This document shows positions 22,317-33,430 of a stretch of DNA of 64,000 bases, piece after piece. How positions within the stretch are numbered: position 1 is the stretch's first letter; each line of letters starts with the position of its first letter. A program made the position numbers and the translations under genes. This DNA is from Pachyrhynchus sulphureomaculatus. Taxonomy: Eukaryota; Arthropoda; Insecta; Coleoptera; Curculionidae. Below the pieces are notes generated by a model. That model was not told where the DNA came from. It searched no databases and saw only the letters and a list, made by a program, of their open reading frames with translations. The stretch spans positions 52,891,672-52,955,671 of the forward strand of contig CM032450.1 of the NCBI GenBank assembly GCA_019049505.1, in the 5' to 3' direction.

Positions 22317-23014
22317 GATGTAAGCAAACACTCTCATTGAGATCCAAATTTCAAAGTAGTCAAGCCGCGTTGCCGAAAAGTGGCAACAAGAATTTAATTG
22401 CCCTTTTTTTAGAAGTGTATACTTCACAAGAAATGAGGAGTATATCGTCATTTTTTCATTTCATTGGAATATTGCCCGAGAGAATGGCTGAGTGGAGAAC
22501 GTTAGATCAAGTCAGGGGAACTTTAATGTCCATTTTTTTACCAAAGGGGGACGAAGGGGGATAAAAATAGGATATCTCCGGAAACTAGAGACTTTGCCCT
22601 ATCAGATGGTGAAAGCGCCATCTCATTCCACCTCATTCCAAAAACTTTATACATCTTTGAATATTGAAGTAAGAATAATTTTTTGTGTCGAATATGTCAA
22701 ATGTTTATTAATATATTGTAGCACTCTAATGACGTTACACTAAGATTAATTTGTTGTTTGAAACCTAATAAACAAGTTCTAGTAAGCGTTTAACTCATAT
22801 TCGTAGTTATGTTGTTCACAGAGAATTTAGAATGTAATTTCTCGAATTACAGAAATTCCAACATTGACGAAAATGTCACGCTTCAATGGATAATTTTAAG
22901 GAAGGCAGAAGGAATAAATTAATTATATAAACATATTTATGTATGGTTTATGATATATATTAAAGGAAAAAATCGTCAATATTCGAAAAATACATCTTTA
23001 ATTTTTTCATCCAA
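22317..23014. other. Unassigned insert between fold-back element and mariner remainder
   Basis: AT-rich, no frame beyond 83 codons, no recognised repeat. It must have entered together with, or after, the fold-back element because mariner sequence lies on both sides. Confidence 0.4.
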
Positions 23015-23960
23015 TATCCGATTTTTTTATACCGTCGCCCCAATGTGCGGCGGGTGCCGGAGGATTTCCCATTTTAACTCGCTGCAGTGTTTGTTGAGCG
23101 ACATGTGGTCTAGCGTTGTCATGGTGAAAGATGATGTCCTTTCGATTTACCAAATTTGGATTTCAACATTGAGTCGGGTGAGTTGTTCACAGTACTTCTC
23201 CGCAGTTATTATTTGGCCACGTGGACGAACCTCGTAAAAAATTATTCCTCTGCAATCCCACCCTTTGCCATAGATTCTGCTCTTTCCCTTCTATGCCTTT
23301 AGCTTCTTTTTCTTATTATGCTGTTATACACAACCCATTTTCATCTCCAGTTATGACTTAATCCACGAAAGGTTAATTTTGTTGACGGGCGAGGAGGAAT
23401 GGCTGTGGAAACACGATTCAGTTTGTTCCGTCACATATATCGAGTTTCGAGTGTATCCAAGTTGTTTTAAATGATGAAATGCAGTCGACTTGTCAACATT
23501 TAGTCTCTCAGCAATCTTTTCAGTGTTAATCCGTGGAGTATTATTTACTAAGATACGGATACAGTCATTGTCAATGCCGAAAGATCGCCCAGAGCGAGAT
23601 TTATCGTTCAGATTGACGTCACCATTTCGAAACTGACCAAACTACTTTTTAACTGTCCTAAGAGCAGGAGCACGATCCAAATAAACGTCGTGAATATTTT
23701 TTGTTGCACTTCCAACACTCACTCCTTTTTTAAATTCATATAACATGACTTGACGAAAGTGTAACTTTTCATTTTCCATTTTGAATATTAACTTTGCACA
23801 TAAATTAATTTAAATAAACTTTTTTAGGGTTATGCTAACTCACGACGCATTTAAATAACTGTCAGTTAATAATAGGGTTATAAAAGAAACATCAGTACAG
23901 TCAAAAGTGCATGCTTCTGCCATCTATGAAAATCAGGCACTAACTTTTGCAATCCCCCAA

Positions 23961-24399
23961 TATTTCGCGTGCGCAGTGTACTTTTGGGTAGCACCGCGTA
24001 TATTTATAGGAATTTTTGAAAACACCTGGAAATGGTCATTCAATTTTCTATAAATTTTATTGCTATTACGGTTTTTTAAAACAAAAATAAAAAATTACCA
24101 ATTTTTTCTAAATAACATATTTCGCAAGTGAAATATCCACAATTTTTCTGGCAATTTAATTTACTAATATTAAAAACAGAATTATAGCTACTCACTTGTA
24201 AAAATGTACACTTTATTTGTTTATAGTATCTTTTTTTTACTGTACAATTTAAGATATCTCTGAACTCTGGGATATCGATATACCAGTAATTTATTTATAA
24301 TTTTTTTTAAGTTTACCTTTACGTAACTTTTATTTACTTGTTTAAGATCAGGCGTCAAAATTACTAACATTTACTATCTATTTCAACTACTGAGATTAA
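23961..24399. other. Intergenic AT-rich sequence, nothing recognised
   Basis: No coding or repeat signal I can support. Confidence 0.5.
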
Positions 24400-24813
24400 A
24401 CAAAGTCTATATTTTAGCAGTTATTTACTATTTTCTCATCTACCGAGCTAAGATCGGCAGAGAAAAGACCAAAACTCAAAATACTTATCACAGTACTAGC
24501 GGAAAGTATCGGTAAAATAAAACAGTTTCCATCTTTGGTTCCCATATGCCTAGTTTTGAAGACATTTTGCCCTCTGTCGTGGGCTCTTTTTCGGTCACAG
24601 GCCAATAAAGAAATTATTTAGCAAGTTACTAAAAATTACCGCTAGAGTTAGATTTTTATACGTAGGGTGAAACTCTCACGCTGCCTAGCGCTAATTGTAA
24701 GCAACCCTCTAAACAATTCCTCTATCGGTTTTACAACTAATCCTCCACCAGTCAAAGATCGATTTACAGATAAGAGAACAGTAAATAACTGCTAAAATAT
24801 GGACTTGTTCAAT
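24400..24813. repeat. Short inverted-repeat element (MITE-like), about 410 bp
   Basis: Left arm ATATTTTAGCAGTTATTTAC (about 24412) and right arm GTAAATAACTGCTAAAATAT (about 24781) are perfect over 20 bp and similar over about 45 bp. The interior has no coding. The stretch 24645-24725 recurs in direct orientation at 24830-24905 ('ctgcctagcg.taattgt'). Confidence 0.55.
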
Positions 24814-25189
24814 TTTAGTAGTTGATATTGATTTTTATATATGTGGAGTAGAACCCTAAGAATCACACTGCCTAGCGGTAATTGTTAGCAAGTTACTGAA
24901 CAATTCTCAATGTAAAAACCTGTTCTATTTGTTCGAGACTTTTCGAGCTCTTAGCCCTGATGATGGTCTCAGCAGGCCAAAACGCGTGGTCTTTTGGAGA
25001 GCAGTTACTCCTTCGTTAAGACGAAACATACTTGGAGTTGTTATTTAGCTGGATATAAGATGCTAGGATGATTATAAAACATGATTTTTTGGAAAATAAT
25101 AAATTTTGGTAATTTTTATTTTGTAGTCCTCTTATACGTATGTACAATTTTTCAACCCTTTAAAGGTAACAGTAATCTTTTAGAAGTAG
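24814..25189. other. Intergenic sequence with a hammerhead-like scrap
   Basis: At 24958-24992 CCTGATGA is followed by a stem GGTCT...AGGCC and then AAAACGCG, a decayed Penelope-type terminus (G of GAAA changed). The direct repeat noted for the preceding element ends at 24905. Otherwise nothing recognised. Confidence 0.4.
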
Positions 25190-27125
25190 AATGTAATAAT
25201 GATAACGATAATGGTTGCGATTGGTACCATTCATTGTTTTTCTTCGGAAAACTTTGATCCTAACGCCGCTAATCAAACAAAATTGTCTAAGGTCGTGTTG
25301 CAGTAACGCGTCTACCACTTTAATTTTTGGTAAACTTCGTAGTCATTATTAATTACCAAAATACTTGGCGCAACAACCTACAAAATAAGATACTTAACGG
25401 CTAAGCGGACGAAGATGGGTCATAAACCTCTCTACCATACTAAAAGTACGGGTGCTCAGTATTGAGCTGCCAATCTAGGATACATTTTTATGTAGTAGAT
25501 CTCATCAGTAGATATATATAAGGAAGTATCGAATGTTCTCCGACGGGCAGACGATTACACCGAAGCCTTATTATCTTAAGACGCGAGCGAACGCAAGCCT
25601 TCTGTGTCACCTGGGGCAGTAACCGAAACAATTCCGTAGCAAGGGGAGAGCATTCCAATAGAATAGAAAAATATACCCACAAAGCTATAGTAGAGCCCTT
25701 TCGCCACTTTGCTAGGCAAAATGCTTCAATCAGCCTGTAGATGTAGTGGTTTCGTTATTTTTACTGGCGATTTTTTAACGTTTTACGTCTCTAATTATCT
25801 GAAAGCGAAGGGTCCCTGTTATAGCTTTGCTGCTAAAATTTTTTTATTATACTGGAAGCTGGCGCCTTGTTTCAAAGTTGTTTCTGTTGCTGTCGCGACT
25901 GATTGGCATAAGGTTTCGTTGTTGCCGTGTTTTCGCCATAGAATCCCAGATATTGCTTTGCTTACATTTAGCTGATGAGATCCAATAGATCAAAAACGTA
26001 TCCGAGATTGGCCCTGGGTAGGCAAGACGCTCGGGAAACGTTAGTGTTAGTGTCCATAGTTCCAATATAGTTTAAAAGATAACCGACATTCTCCGCCCGC
26101 CCAGTCACTAAGTTTCTTCTTTTTTTTTTAATTTTACCTGCTTTAAAAAATGAATTGGCGAATCCCTTAAGGCAATATTATTTGCCAAGAAATGAAAAAT
26201 ATTAATCGTAACCATTTTTGTCAAACCGATATTGTATATGTACAGGTGCGGTCAAAATTCCTATATAAAGTAACAATAAAATAATATGCGCTTAGAATGT
26301 GATCGATGTTGTAAATTTTTTTTTGTACCGTGCCGTACGTTCGTACCTAAAGTAAGGATATAGTTCAATACAACTCTGTTTTCTCTATAGTCGTTTCGAG
26401 AACCTATTTTTCTTATCGGTAGCGCCATAACGAAGCTAACAATGCACTGTTACAATTTACAGGAAATACCGTCACTTTTTGATAATTCAGCATAGAATTT
26501 TAACGGTAGGATGTAACAACGTTCGCCGAATCAAAACCAGACTAGAACGCGTTGCGGTAGATTGGATCTTATCTGTCAAATGTAGGCATAGCATCATCGA
26601 GCATACTGCAGCGAGAACACGATAGCGTTGCAGTCTTATTTTCTAAGATGCTAGTAAATACCAGCCTTCCGTGTTACCCATGGCAGCAACAAAAACAACT
26701 CTGAGGCAAAGCGCCTAGGTTCCAATACCGTGGAAAATATACCAACAAAGCTATAATAGAGGCCTTGCGCCATTATATTACTGGGTGAAATGTCAAGATC
26801 AGTTTTTGTATTTGTGGTGCCGTGCTCCTGTTGTTTTTCACGTGAGTTTACGTTAATTTTTTTACATTGTTGATGACCTCATCGCGGAGGGTCTCTATTA
26901 TAGCATTGTAGAAATGATTTTCTAATGCATTGAAAGTTTATTATGTTCCTGCTACAGGTTGCGTAGTTGATTTGTTTTTAGGGTCGCCTTAGAACGTATC
27001 AGAATATAGAGTTCGGTGTTACCATGTAATCACCCCAGAACGCACGATATTGCATTGCTTTCATCTAACTGACGACAATTAGAACGGGTATAGGGCGAGC
27101 CTTACATGGATGGAATTTACAACGA
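25190..27125. repeat. Old direct duplication, two diverged copies about 1.06 kb apart
   Basis: Copy 1 is 25490-26000 and copy 2 is 26560-27085. Shared landmarks in the same order are AAAATATACC.ACAAAGCTAT (25668 / 26735), a G/C-rich 'gcgccttg' block, and ATATTGC.TTGCTT.CAT.TA (25951 / 27048). Identity looks like 60-70% by eye. No coding frame is shared between copies. This could be two copies of one dispersed repeat or a tandem duplication; the function is unknown. Confidence 0.5.
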
Positions 27126-27689
27126 AAAATGTGCATCTTTCCAGTCAAAACGGAGAACACAATTTATACTAAGGCATTTTATTTTCTGTTTGCTTGTCAA
27201 CTAATCATAATATGCTGGAATACCTGCCGTCCGAGAAATCACGCATTTCCTCTAACTTACTTGAGCTATGTCTTTATTTTGTATTTTGATTTATTGGCAT
27301 ATACAATAGTTTCGGAAGTAAGATAACCCTGGATGTGACCTAAAATTGTTTATATTAAAAAATAAAATGATACATTGTGTTTAATGTGTATATAACTATT
27401 TTTGTAGATAAGTATAATTTATAGAATCATTGTGAATTATTGTTTAAACCAAAGATAATAGGGAAATCTGACCATTTGCTTACCAAAACTTTTTAAAACC
27501 TTATCGTATTTGTAATTTTTCTTTTAATTTCATTTAAAATATAAGAGTTTTAAACAATAACTTAGAAGGTTTATTTTGGAAGTCTGTGGTTATGAAAGCA
27601 TTAATTTACATTTTTTGCCGTTTTATGTGAGTTTAAATCATGGAGATTTGCTACTATGTTCTTTTTGTAATTATTCCCTTCGTTTTTTT
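27126..27689. other. Intergenic AT-rich sequence, nothing recognised
   Basis: No coding or repeat signal I can support. Confidence 0.5.
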
Positions 27690-27905
27690 AACTGGTCGAA
27701 CGTTTTTTGGAAGGTCGGTGTTCCTTTAACTCCATATGGGGGATCAGGATCAGGTGAATGAGGAGGATGGGAGATGGAATTTTTCGCCAAAAACTATTGC
27801 GTACAGAACGAACTGTGGACCGGTGCAGTGTCGTGATGTAAGAGCAAACTCTTCTCCCTCCAAAACCTTGACCGTTTTCTAACCAATAAAAATTTCGTCA
27901 GTATT
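27690..27905 (-). mobile_element. mariner (irritans-like) transposase fragment
   Basis: The minus strand reads LLHHDTAPVHSSF (second catalytic Asp), FLAKNSISHPPHSPDPDPPYG (third Asp region), with stops. The order matches the irritans-type 'LHHDNAPAH...FLAKN...HPPYSPDLAP'. No termini found. Confidence 0.6.
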
Positions 27906-28476
27906 TCAGCGTTTTATGCGGCCAAAATAATTTATTTTGAGACATTTTAGATCGGGTTTTATTTCTAAATATAGCAGCGCTTTTTGGAGTGCATATTTTG
28001 AAGAAAAATATGTCATAATATATACAAAAAAAACAGTATATTGAAAAAAAAAACATGTTGACATAAACAAAAATAATTATTCACGATGGAGAATCTTACT
28101 TCTCTTGGTCCGCGCCAGAGCCCTATTCCTCGGCCTCCTCTGCAGATTCCTCCGCGGAATTCCTTTCCTCGGAACTTTCGTCGATAATATTGGGTTCAGC
28201 AGAAACGGGCATTTGTATTACTTCGTTATTAAACGACATAGACCTTTTTTCGGGTTTTGGCCTTGTACTAGACATTAAGGGATCTGAGCTGAGCAATAAT
28301 CTGTTGAGGACATCTAAATTGCATTCTTTTCTTCAGAATTTTCTAGCAACAGGCGAAAGTGCTGCTTGTTTCGCGCTTCTGCTGCTTCTTCGGACAATAA
28401 TCTAATGGGCAAAAGTGCCTTTTCCATTACTGTTGCCCCATGAATTAATATTTTGTGCATTGTAGGAGTCATAAGA

Positions 28477-29790
28477 TTCCCCGGTTTAGGAATGAGAATC
28501 GTTCTGTTTGCTCGCCATTCTTCCGGCACCAGTGAGGAGAATAGGACCAGGTTGAACAGTAGAGCAATTTTTTCTGTAGGTTGCTTTCTCAAATCCGTAG
28601 GTCTAACGCCGTCTGGACCTCTGGCGTTAGATTGACGAGCCTGAAGAGTATTCCTCAGCTCGTCAATAAGGATTGGGGCATATAACTCGACCTCGTGCAC
28701 GACGGAGTCAGTTATAATCTCGTTGTCCGGGGGTGATTCTGTGCCTAGGATGTTGGTATAGACTACAAACGCCTCCTCTGCGGTAAAGGTGGGCGCGGCG
28801 TTGGTGTAAAGCGTATTGGAAATTAGCCCCTCAGCTCGGCGGGGTTTATCAGACTTGTATAAACGTTGTACGTAGGCATAACGTTTACGTCGGTTGTCTA
28901 AGGTCATCGTTTCTCGGCGAATGCAGGAGGATCTTTTTGCAGCTCGGGAGCCAGTGCGTAGCCCGATATGATTCCATAGAAATGAAATGGCCGCACCCCT
29001 TTCGGCCGACCCAATAGTCACGTCACATACCGTATCCACGTAGGAGCTAGACTCATCGTCTAGATTAATAATTGAACAAAGGTAATGTATGTAATCCAGC
29101 ACCGCAGCCGATCCGGGAGCCACAACAGGCGGCGGCGGAAGTGAGGGGGGCGAACCCGGCACACCCTCATCAGGAGCACCGTCGTCGGCCAGCGGGTGTA
29201 GTATTAATAATAGCTGGAGGAGAAACAGGATCGGGAGCAGGAGGTCCAGCCACGAAAATCTCAGGGCCAGCATCGGTGAGGGAGGGAACATCAGGATCAA
29301 TAGTGACAGTAGGCGTGAGCACCGCCTCCCCCACATCAGCGCCGTCCTCGATAGCTTCCTCGAGCTCGGCTCTCACCCGATCTCTGAGAGCCTTATACTC
29401 CAATGAGCATCTGTGGCTCTTAATCCCTTCGAGGGTACGATCGGGGAATAGGCTCACAAGATGCTGATTAATGTTATAGCATCCGTAAGCGATCTCCGCC
29501 CGGGCGAGCTGCAGGTTCTCTAGTGCCGCCCATGGCCTGAGGACCCTCCTGTCCTCGTCCTGTAAATTATCGTTGTATTCTACCGGATGAGAGCGTCGTA
29601 AATGCTGCCTCATTCCGGCATACGACTGAAAAGAGCGCCCGCACACTCGGCACACACTGCCCTCCGCATCCCCAGGCCTACAGCGATATCTCTGGTGGCG
29701 TTTGAGATTCTCGCTGCTGCCAAAACTCTTGCCACAGGCGCATTCAAATAAGGGCATCGAGAGGTGCAGTTTCTGCACTATCTTTTTTTA
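28477..29790 (-). mobile_element. R2-like LINE fragment (5' part) inserted in the RAG1-like relic
   Basis: Sequence of quite different composition (GC-rich, about 55%) starts and stops inside the transposase reading: ...ELYP at 29800 and TMHKILIHG at 28470 would otherwise be adjacent. It carries zinc fingers followed by the start of an RT, that is, the 5' end of the LINE. Its 3' part is missing, the reverse of normal LINE truncation. Confidence 0.65.
28490..29778 (-). pseudogene. R2-clade-like ORF: two zinc fingers and RT N-terminal region
   Basis: The frame from 29778 encodes MQKLHLSMPLFECACGKSF, a first finger (C-x-C...H-x4-C), then CRVCGRSFQSYAGM with HLRRSH (classic C2H2), SHPVEYNDN and an acidic linker. 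A frame change near 29200 leads to the frame ending in the RAG1-like sequence: RRKRYAYVQRLYKSDKPRRA, TAEEAFVVYTNILG, NARGPDGVRPTDLRK (RT motif 0/1), IALLFNLVLFSSLVPEEW, ANRTILIPKPGN. R2, R4 and NeSL-group LINEs have N-terminal zinc fingers, the RxYxxxQxLY segment and 'GPDGV...NRTILIPK'. Catalytic RT and the restriction-like endonuclease are absent. No 28S rDNA target is next to it. Confidence 0.7.
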
Positions 29791-31360
29791 AAATACCAAG
29801 GGGATACAACTCCATATAAATTTGGCAGTCTCAAATTCAGTCTACAAATTTTCTCAAGTCGACTTTATGACGATTCCATATTAGTTCCAAAATGACTTTC
29901 AAGCGATTTATGAGGTTGAAGTCGAGACCGGTAATTTCAGCGGTCACCTCTGGATTGGCAAAAAATCTCCTACTTGTATTGCCATCATTGGTGTTACCAA
30001 GTCCACCTTTTGGTACATCTATGATTAAGCCCGTTTGCTCTCTGAATTTTGCCTGTATTTCTACCTTTTTTTTGTTCACAATTTCTTTGTCACTGTCCAA
30101 TCTTAGTTGCCATTTTTACGCAGGAAGCTTGTAAGACAGATTCAGAATACTTTCGAATAATTAGATCCTAGCGTGCAATACAAACAGGCCAAACTGTAAT
30201 GTATCTGTGTCGACGTTATTTTTTTACATTGAGGTCATTAAACTGTTTTGAACTAGCGCCACAAATGTAGCGTCTCATTGTTGAAGTAGTTAAAGTAGTA
30301 GCATTGCACACTTTTGCATCGACCATAGTTAGCGTCATTATATGTTTCATGGGAAAAGAGATGTCTCCTTCTACGAATTCGCTGGTTACCAAAGCGTTTA
30401 TTGCATTTTCTATGTAATTTCGGAATTCGTAATATCCACAGTTTCTTTAACAAATCTAATTCTCATTGACCTACAGTATCGTGGCGAAGAGAGAGTTGGA
30501 TTCTGTTAAATAACTTTCTTGTTTGTCCCACAAATCAATTGTAGTAGAACAAAGCAACTTTGAAAAATGTTGCTGTAATTTGCATCTTCTTGCAACAAGC
30601 ACAATTTGCTTAAATTGTGCTTGTTGCGATCCGTCGAATCCCCATTTCGAAATGAGTGTCAATTATTGACGCTCTTCTAGATTTAATTCTTTTGGTAGAT
30701 CCTCCAAATACGTTGTCAAGCGTTTAGCCATGTGATCTAATAAACGCTTTAAGTTAATTTCAGCACATGTTTTAGTTACCCGATAAGCATCTTTCGCCGG
30801 ATAACAAGTCCTTTTTTATTTGCTGTAACCCTTGGATAATACTTCTTGTTACTGTTATTATCTAATACTGTCTCCTTGAGAGGTCAGCTTCTACAAACAT
30901 TGAGGGGGCGGGTATTGGATTTAGTTGTGACTATTTTTCATGCTGATTTGACATTTTGTATGCTCTCTGGTAAGCTTGGGCTATCTGGGAAGACTTAGTT
31001 ATGTCTTTTAGGATACTGGATGCAATTCTCTCTCCAGAACTTTGAAGGGATGTTGAGCAGCACGCATTATTACTTCTTTATCTACAACAGTGCCTACTTC
31101 CTCTGTTTTTCTACGTTTGCTCCTCTCACTTGATTCTTCAACAAACTTTGTTGGTCGACCAGAAGAACGGCGTTTTACCCTAGATATTTCAAATGTTCCT
31201 TGTAACCATTCTTTTTAAGAAAAACTTATGCTTTTTCTCGAATTGTGATTTCAAATAGGAGTACTTATGCTTCACTTCCTTCCTTTGCTCATCATAGTAT
31301 TCATCTTGCGATAAAGTATAACTCTCAAGATATATCAATTTTCTTTAAAATTTGGCAAGT

Positions 31361-31685
31361 TTTGTTCCTACATTTTATCAAAAAGTAGTCTACGCGTTAG
31401 GACTCGACCACCTTACGTTCCCTCAGTCCCTCGAACAAATTAAAAATTATTTAAATTAAACAAATAAATAAATACGAAATAGCACATGGTTTTCAACGTC
31501 TGATTTAAAGACCCTGAAAATTTCGATTTCACGGGAAATCACGGCTAATATTGATACATTTGATTAGTGCAAATACTCCTTTTTCTGTTAAAATCAATAA
31601 AATCACTCGGACGCACCCTAAATACCCAAACCCTTTTTATATAATCGTACAACAATTTCGAGTAACATTTTCTAACTTCAAAACG
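31361..31685. other. Intergenic AT-rich sequence, nothing recognised
   Basis: No coding or repeat signal I can support. Confidence 0.5.
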
Positions 31686-32662
31686 TTACGTAGAACCCCG
31701 GTTATCCGAGGTAACGTAGGGGGCACCCTCCTCGGATAACTGAAAACTCGGATAATCCGGATTTGTTGTTATTCATTCAAAAAATAAACATCAATACTTT
31801 AAACCGATGTATTAACGTTTTTAACATATAAATAGGTACATACATTATAAAACAGTGAAACAGGTATCTATGCGCTTCTGTTTCATATTGCATCTTCTGT
31901 TTCTCCATCCGCCGCTTTGTCATCGTCATCTGATTTTTCGGTTTCCTGAAAGGCATTCGTTATTTCTTCAATACTTATTTCTTCTTCTAAATCATTTGCT
32001 GTAATCCATTCAACAACATCTTCTCTTGTCACATTTTCGCAACGTTTTAATTTTTGCATTAATTCAAATAAACTTTTTTCTTTTTCTTCTATTTCGCTGT
32101 CAAAATTTAAACAGGGCATTTCTCCATGGCTTCTCAATTTCAAAGCTAATTCATTTAATGGAGTATCATCTTCACTGTCATTATAGTCTTCAAAATCAAT
32201 AACTTTTGACCAAGATTTTTGAATAGTGGTAGTACGCACAGAATTCCAACTGATCTATCTCTGGGAATTGCCTACTAATCATTATTGCTTTTTCTGTTGT
32301 AAAATTGGACCTGACAGAGGCATACCTTTTGATCTCTATTGGTTAAACCACATGAATAAAGCTTCGTTAGCCTTTTCATAGTCGCCGGTTTCCATGGATT
32401 TTTTTCCTGAGGACGAGGAGGCTTGATTTATACGCCACTCTTCTATTTTTCCAATCTCCAACTGTTACCTCACCTACTCCATAATCTCGTGCAACAACTC
32501 CTGCTTCAATTCTTCTGATGGCTTTTAATTTTTCTTCAATAGGAACGACGATTCTTTTACGCTTGTTTTGCTCCATTATAATACGACAAACAAAAATTCA
32601 AACAAAGCAGTTCGTATTAATTACACTTAACTACCAGAACTCCAACCAAATATGAGTAATCC
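31686..32662 (-). mobile_element. Tigger-C copy 1, internally deleted, one end intact
   Basis: The left end GTAGAACCCCGGTTATCCG and about 75 bp inward match the Tigger-C element at 46639 almost base for base. The transposase N-terminal (32376-32576) and C-terminal (31883-32239) parts are kept, but the roughly 900-bp DDE core between them is missing. The right terminus is cut off near 32662 and the other copy continues beyond the equivalent point. Confidence 0.85.
31883..32576 (-). pseudogene. Tigger-C transposase, core deleted
   Basis: The start is MEQNKRKRIVVPIEEKLKAI at 32576, then GVVARDYGVGEVTVGDWKN, the first CENP-B-type HTH. A frameshift follows and then part of the second HTH (the 'IMISRQFPEIDQ' region near 32270). 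The C-terminal acidic tail lies in 31883-32239 (VIDFEDYNDSEDDTPLNELAL, FELMQKLKRC, EEEISIEEITNAFQETEKSDDDDK). The DDE catalytic domain is absent. N- and C-terminal parts match the fuller copy at 46.8-48.6 kb. Confidence 0.82.
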
Positions 32663-33164
32663 AAGACACAAACTTGGGTTTGCTGGATTTTGAAATTACC
32701 AATTGATAATCTGACCTGGCTGTTTCTTTGATGCAGTCACGTCCTTTGTTAATGTTAACTTCACTCAGTTCACTTCTGTTACCAAGTTTAACATTAAGCT
32801 CCCGCCCACCACAGAGTGTATGTTGTACACTGGAATCCATACGATAATTTCGCTCAAGTTTCTATTAAAAGATTTCTTTACATTTTTTTTAGTTATTTAT
32901 ATTGGATTTGTACTCATATCTCTAGTAGGTACTCGAGTTGTCTGCTCTTTTTGGGGCTTACAGAGTAATGGAGGTTCCAAAACAAATCCATCCATAACTT
33001 TTTGGTATTGTAAAACAGTTATAGTGCCAAAATTTAACATTTTATTGATCGACGATCGAATACTGCTCTCATATTTGAGGCTTTGCTACCAAACCTAAGT
33101 TACATTTGTTAGATTCTACTCAGAAAAGAACCTGATTGGAGAATCAAAAGATCCCAGGAACTTG
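32663..33164. other. Intergenic sequence, nothing recognised
   Basis: No coding or repeat signal I can support. Confidence 0.5.
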
Positions 33165-33430
33165 ATGGAAAGTGATCATGGACGAAGCCCGTCTAATCCC
33201 TCCCAGAGCGATGCATGCTAGGAATACATATCGTGCTAATACATCACATTCATATCAGGATCAGCTTGTCACTCCTTGTACTACCCTTTTTAGGAATTCT
33301 TTTATATGTAGAACTTCATTCCTTTTCAGCGATTTGCCCGGGACTGTATTTCCCAAGAAGTACAATTTGCAGCGATTCAAGAGCAACGTGAGTCGCGAGA
33401 TTTCTTGCCGTACGTGTGCTATGCTCATAA
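33165..33430 (+). mobile_element. LINE-A copy 6, C-terminal fragment
   Basis: The plus strand reads ARLIPPRAMHARNTYRANTS, QLVTPCTTLFRNSFICRTS, LPGTVFPKKYNLQRFKSNV: the LINE-A C-terminal region. Older than most copies, with no poly(A) end; homology stops near 33430. Confidence 0.8.

Larger units (their letters stand above)
21106..23779 (-). pseudogene. mariner transposase in two parts
   Basis: The start is ATG at 23777-23779: MENEKLHFRQVMLYEFKKG, RSGRSFGIDND, NTPRINTEKIAERLNVD (HTH), DKSTAFHHLKQLGY. Stops occur, for example after ALRTVKK. The catalytic middle continues to about 23015 with VRPRGQIITAEKYCEQLTRL and TMTTLDHMSLNKHC in place of the HDNARPH segment. After the insertion, 21106-21295 gives PNLAPSHFHLFDSL, REEKLSYDFL and KRWETVIENDGEY, the usual C-terminal end. 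SH replaces SD at the third catalytic Asp. The first DE motif is lost in a rearranged stretch. Dead copy. Confidence 0.78.
21033..23960 (-). mobile_element. mariner element split by younger DNA
   Basis: Left end TA then GGTGATTGCAAAAGTTGGTG; right end (reverse complement) GGGGGATTGCAAAAGTTAGT with a TA after it. Transposase pieces lie at both sides (21106-21295 and about 23015-23779), interrupted by roughly 1.7 kb. Removing the insertion would leave a mariner of about 1.25 kb, the standard size. Confidence 0.8.
28118..31360 (-). pseudogene. RAG1/Transib-like DDE transposase relic, interrupted by an R2-like LINE
   Basis: Read right to left on the minus strand: SGRPTKFVEESSERSKRRKT (about 31100-31170); TCYPAKDAYRVTKTCAEINL; LTLISKWGFDGSQQAQFKQI (first Asp at about 30637); TLTMVDAKVCNATTLT (second Asp at about 30319) followed by RRYICGASS; DTLQFGLFVLHARI; NLSYKLPA; GLGNTNDGNTSRRFF (about 30000); ETAKFYMELYP; then, after the insertion, TMHKILIHGATVMEKALL, SEEAAEARNK (28385-28412) and LLLSSDPL. 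The spacing of a DG-type first Asp, a second Asp followed by a CxxC-like segment, an HKxLxHG block and a Glu-rich SExxxxxxNK helix follows RAG1 and Transib. Many stops and frameshifts: dead. Superfamily call is inference from motif order. Confidence 0.55.

Noticed and set aside
25975..26045. Hammerhead-like CTGATGAGATCC...GATCAAAAACG
   Set aside because: Core GAAA is AAAA, no stem I can be drawn, and the duplicate copy at 27.07 kb does not preserve the pairing.
28190..28405. Transcribed host gene near the RAG1-like relic
   Set aside because: The plus-strand frame is antisense to the relic's C-terminal part; no splice or coding evidence.
29072..29467. 131-codon plus-strand frame rich in Ala/Gly/Ser
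   Set aside because: Antisense shadow of the GC-rich R2-like coding region.
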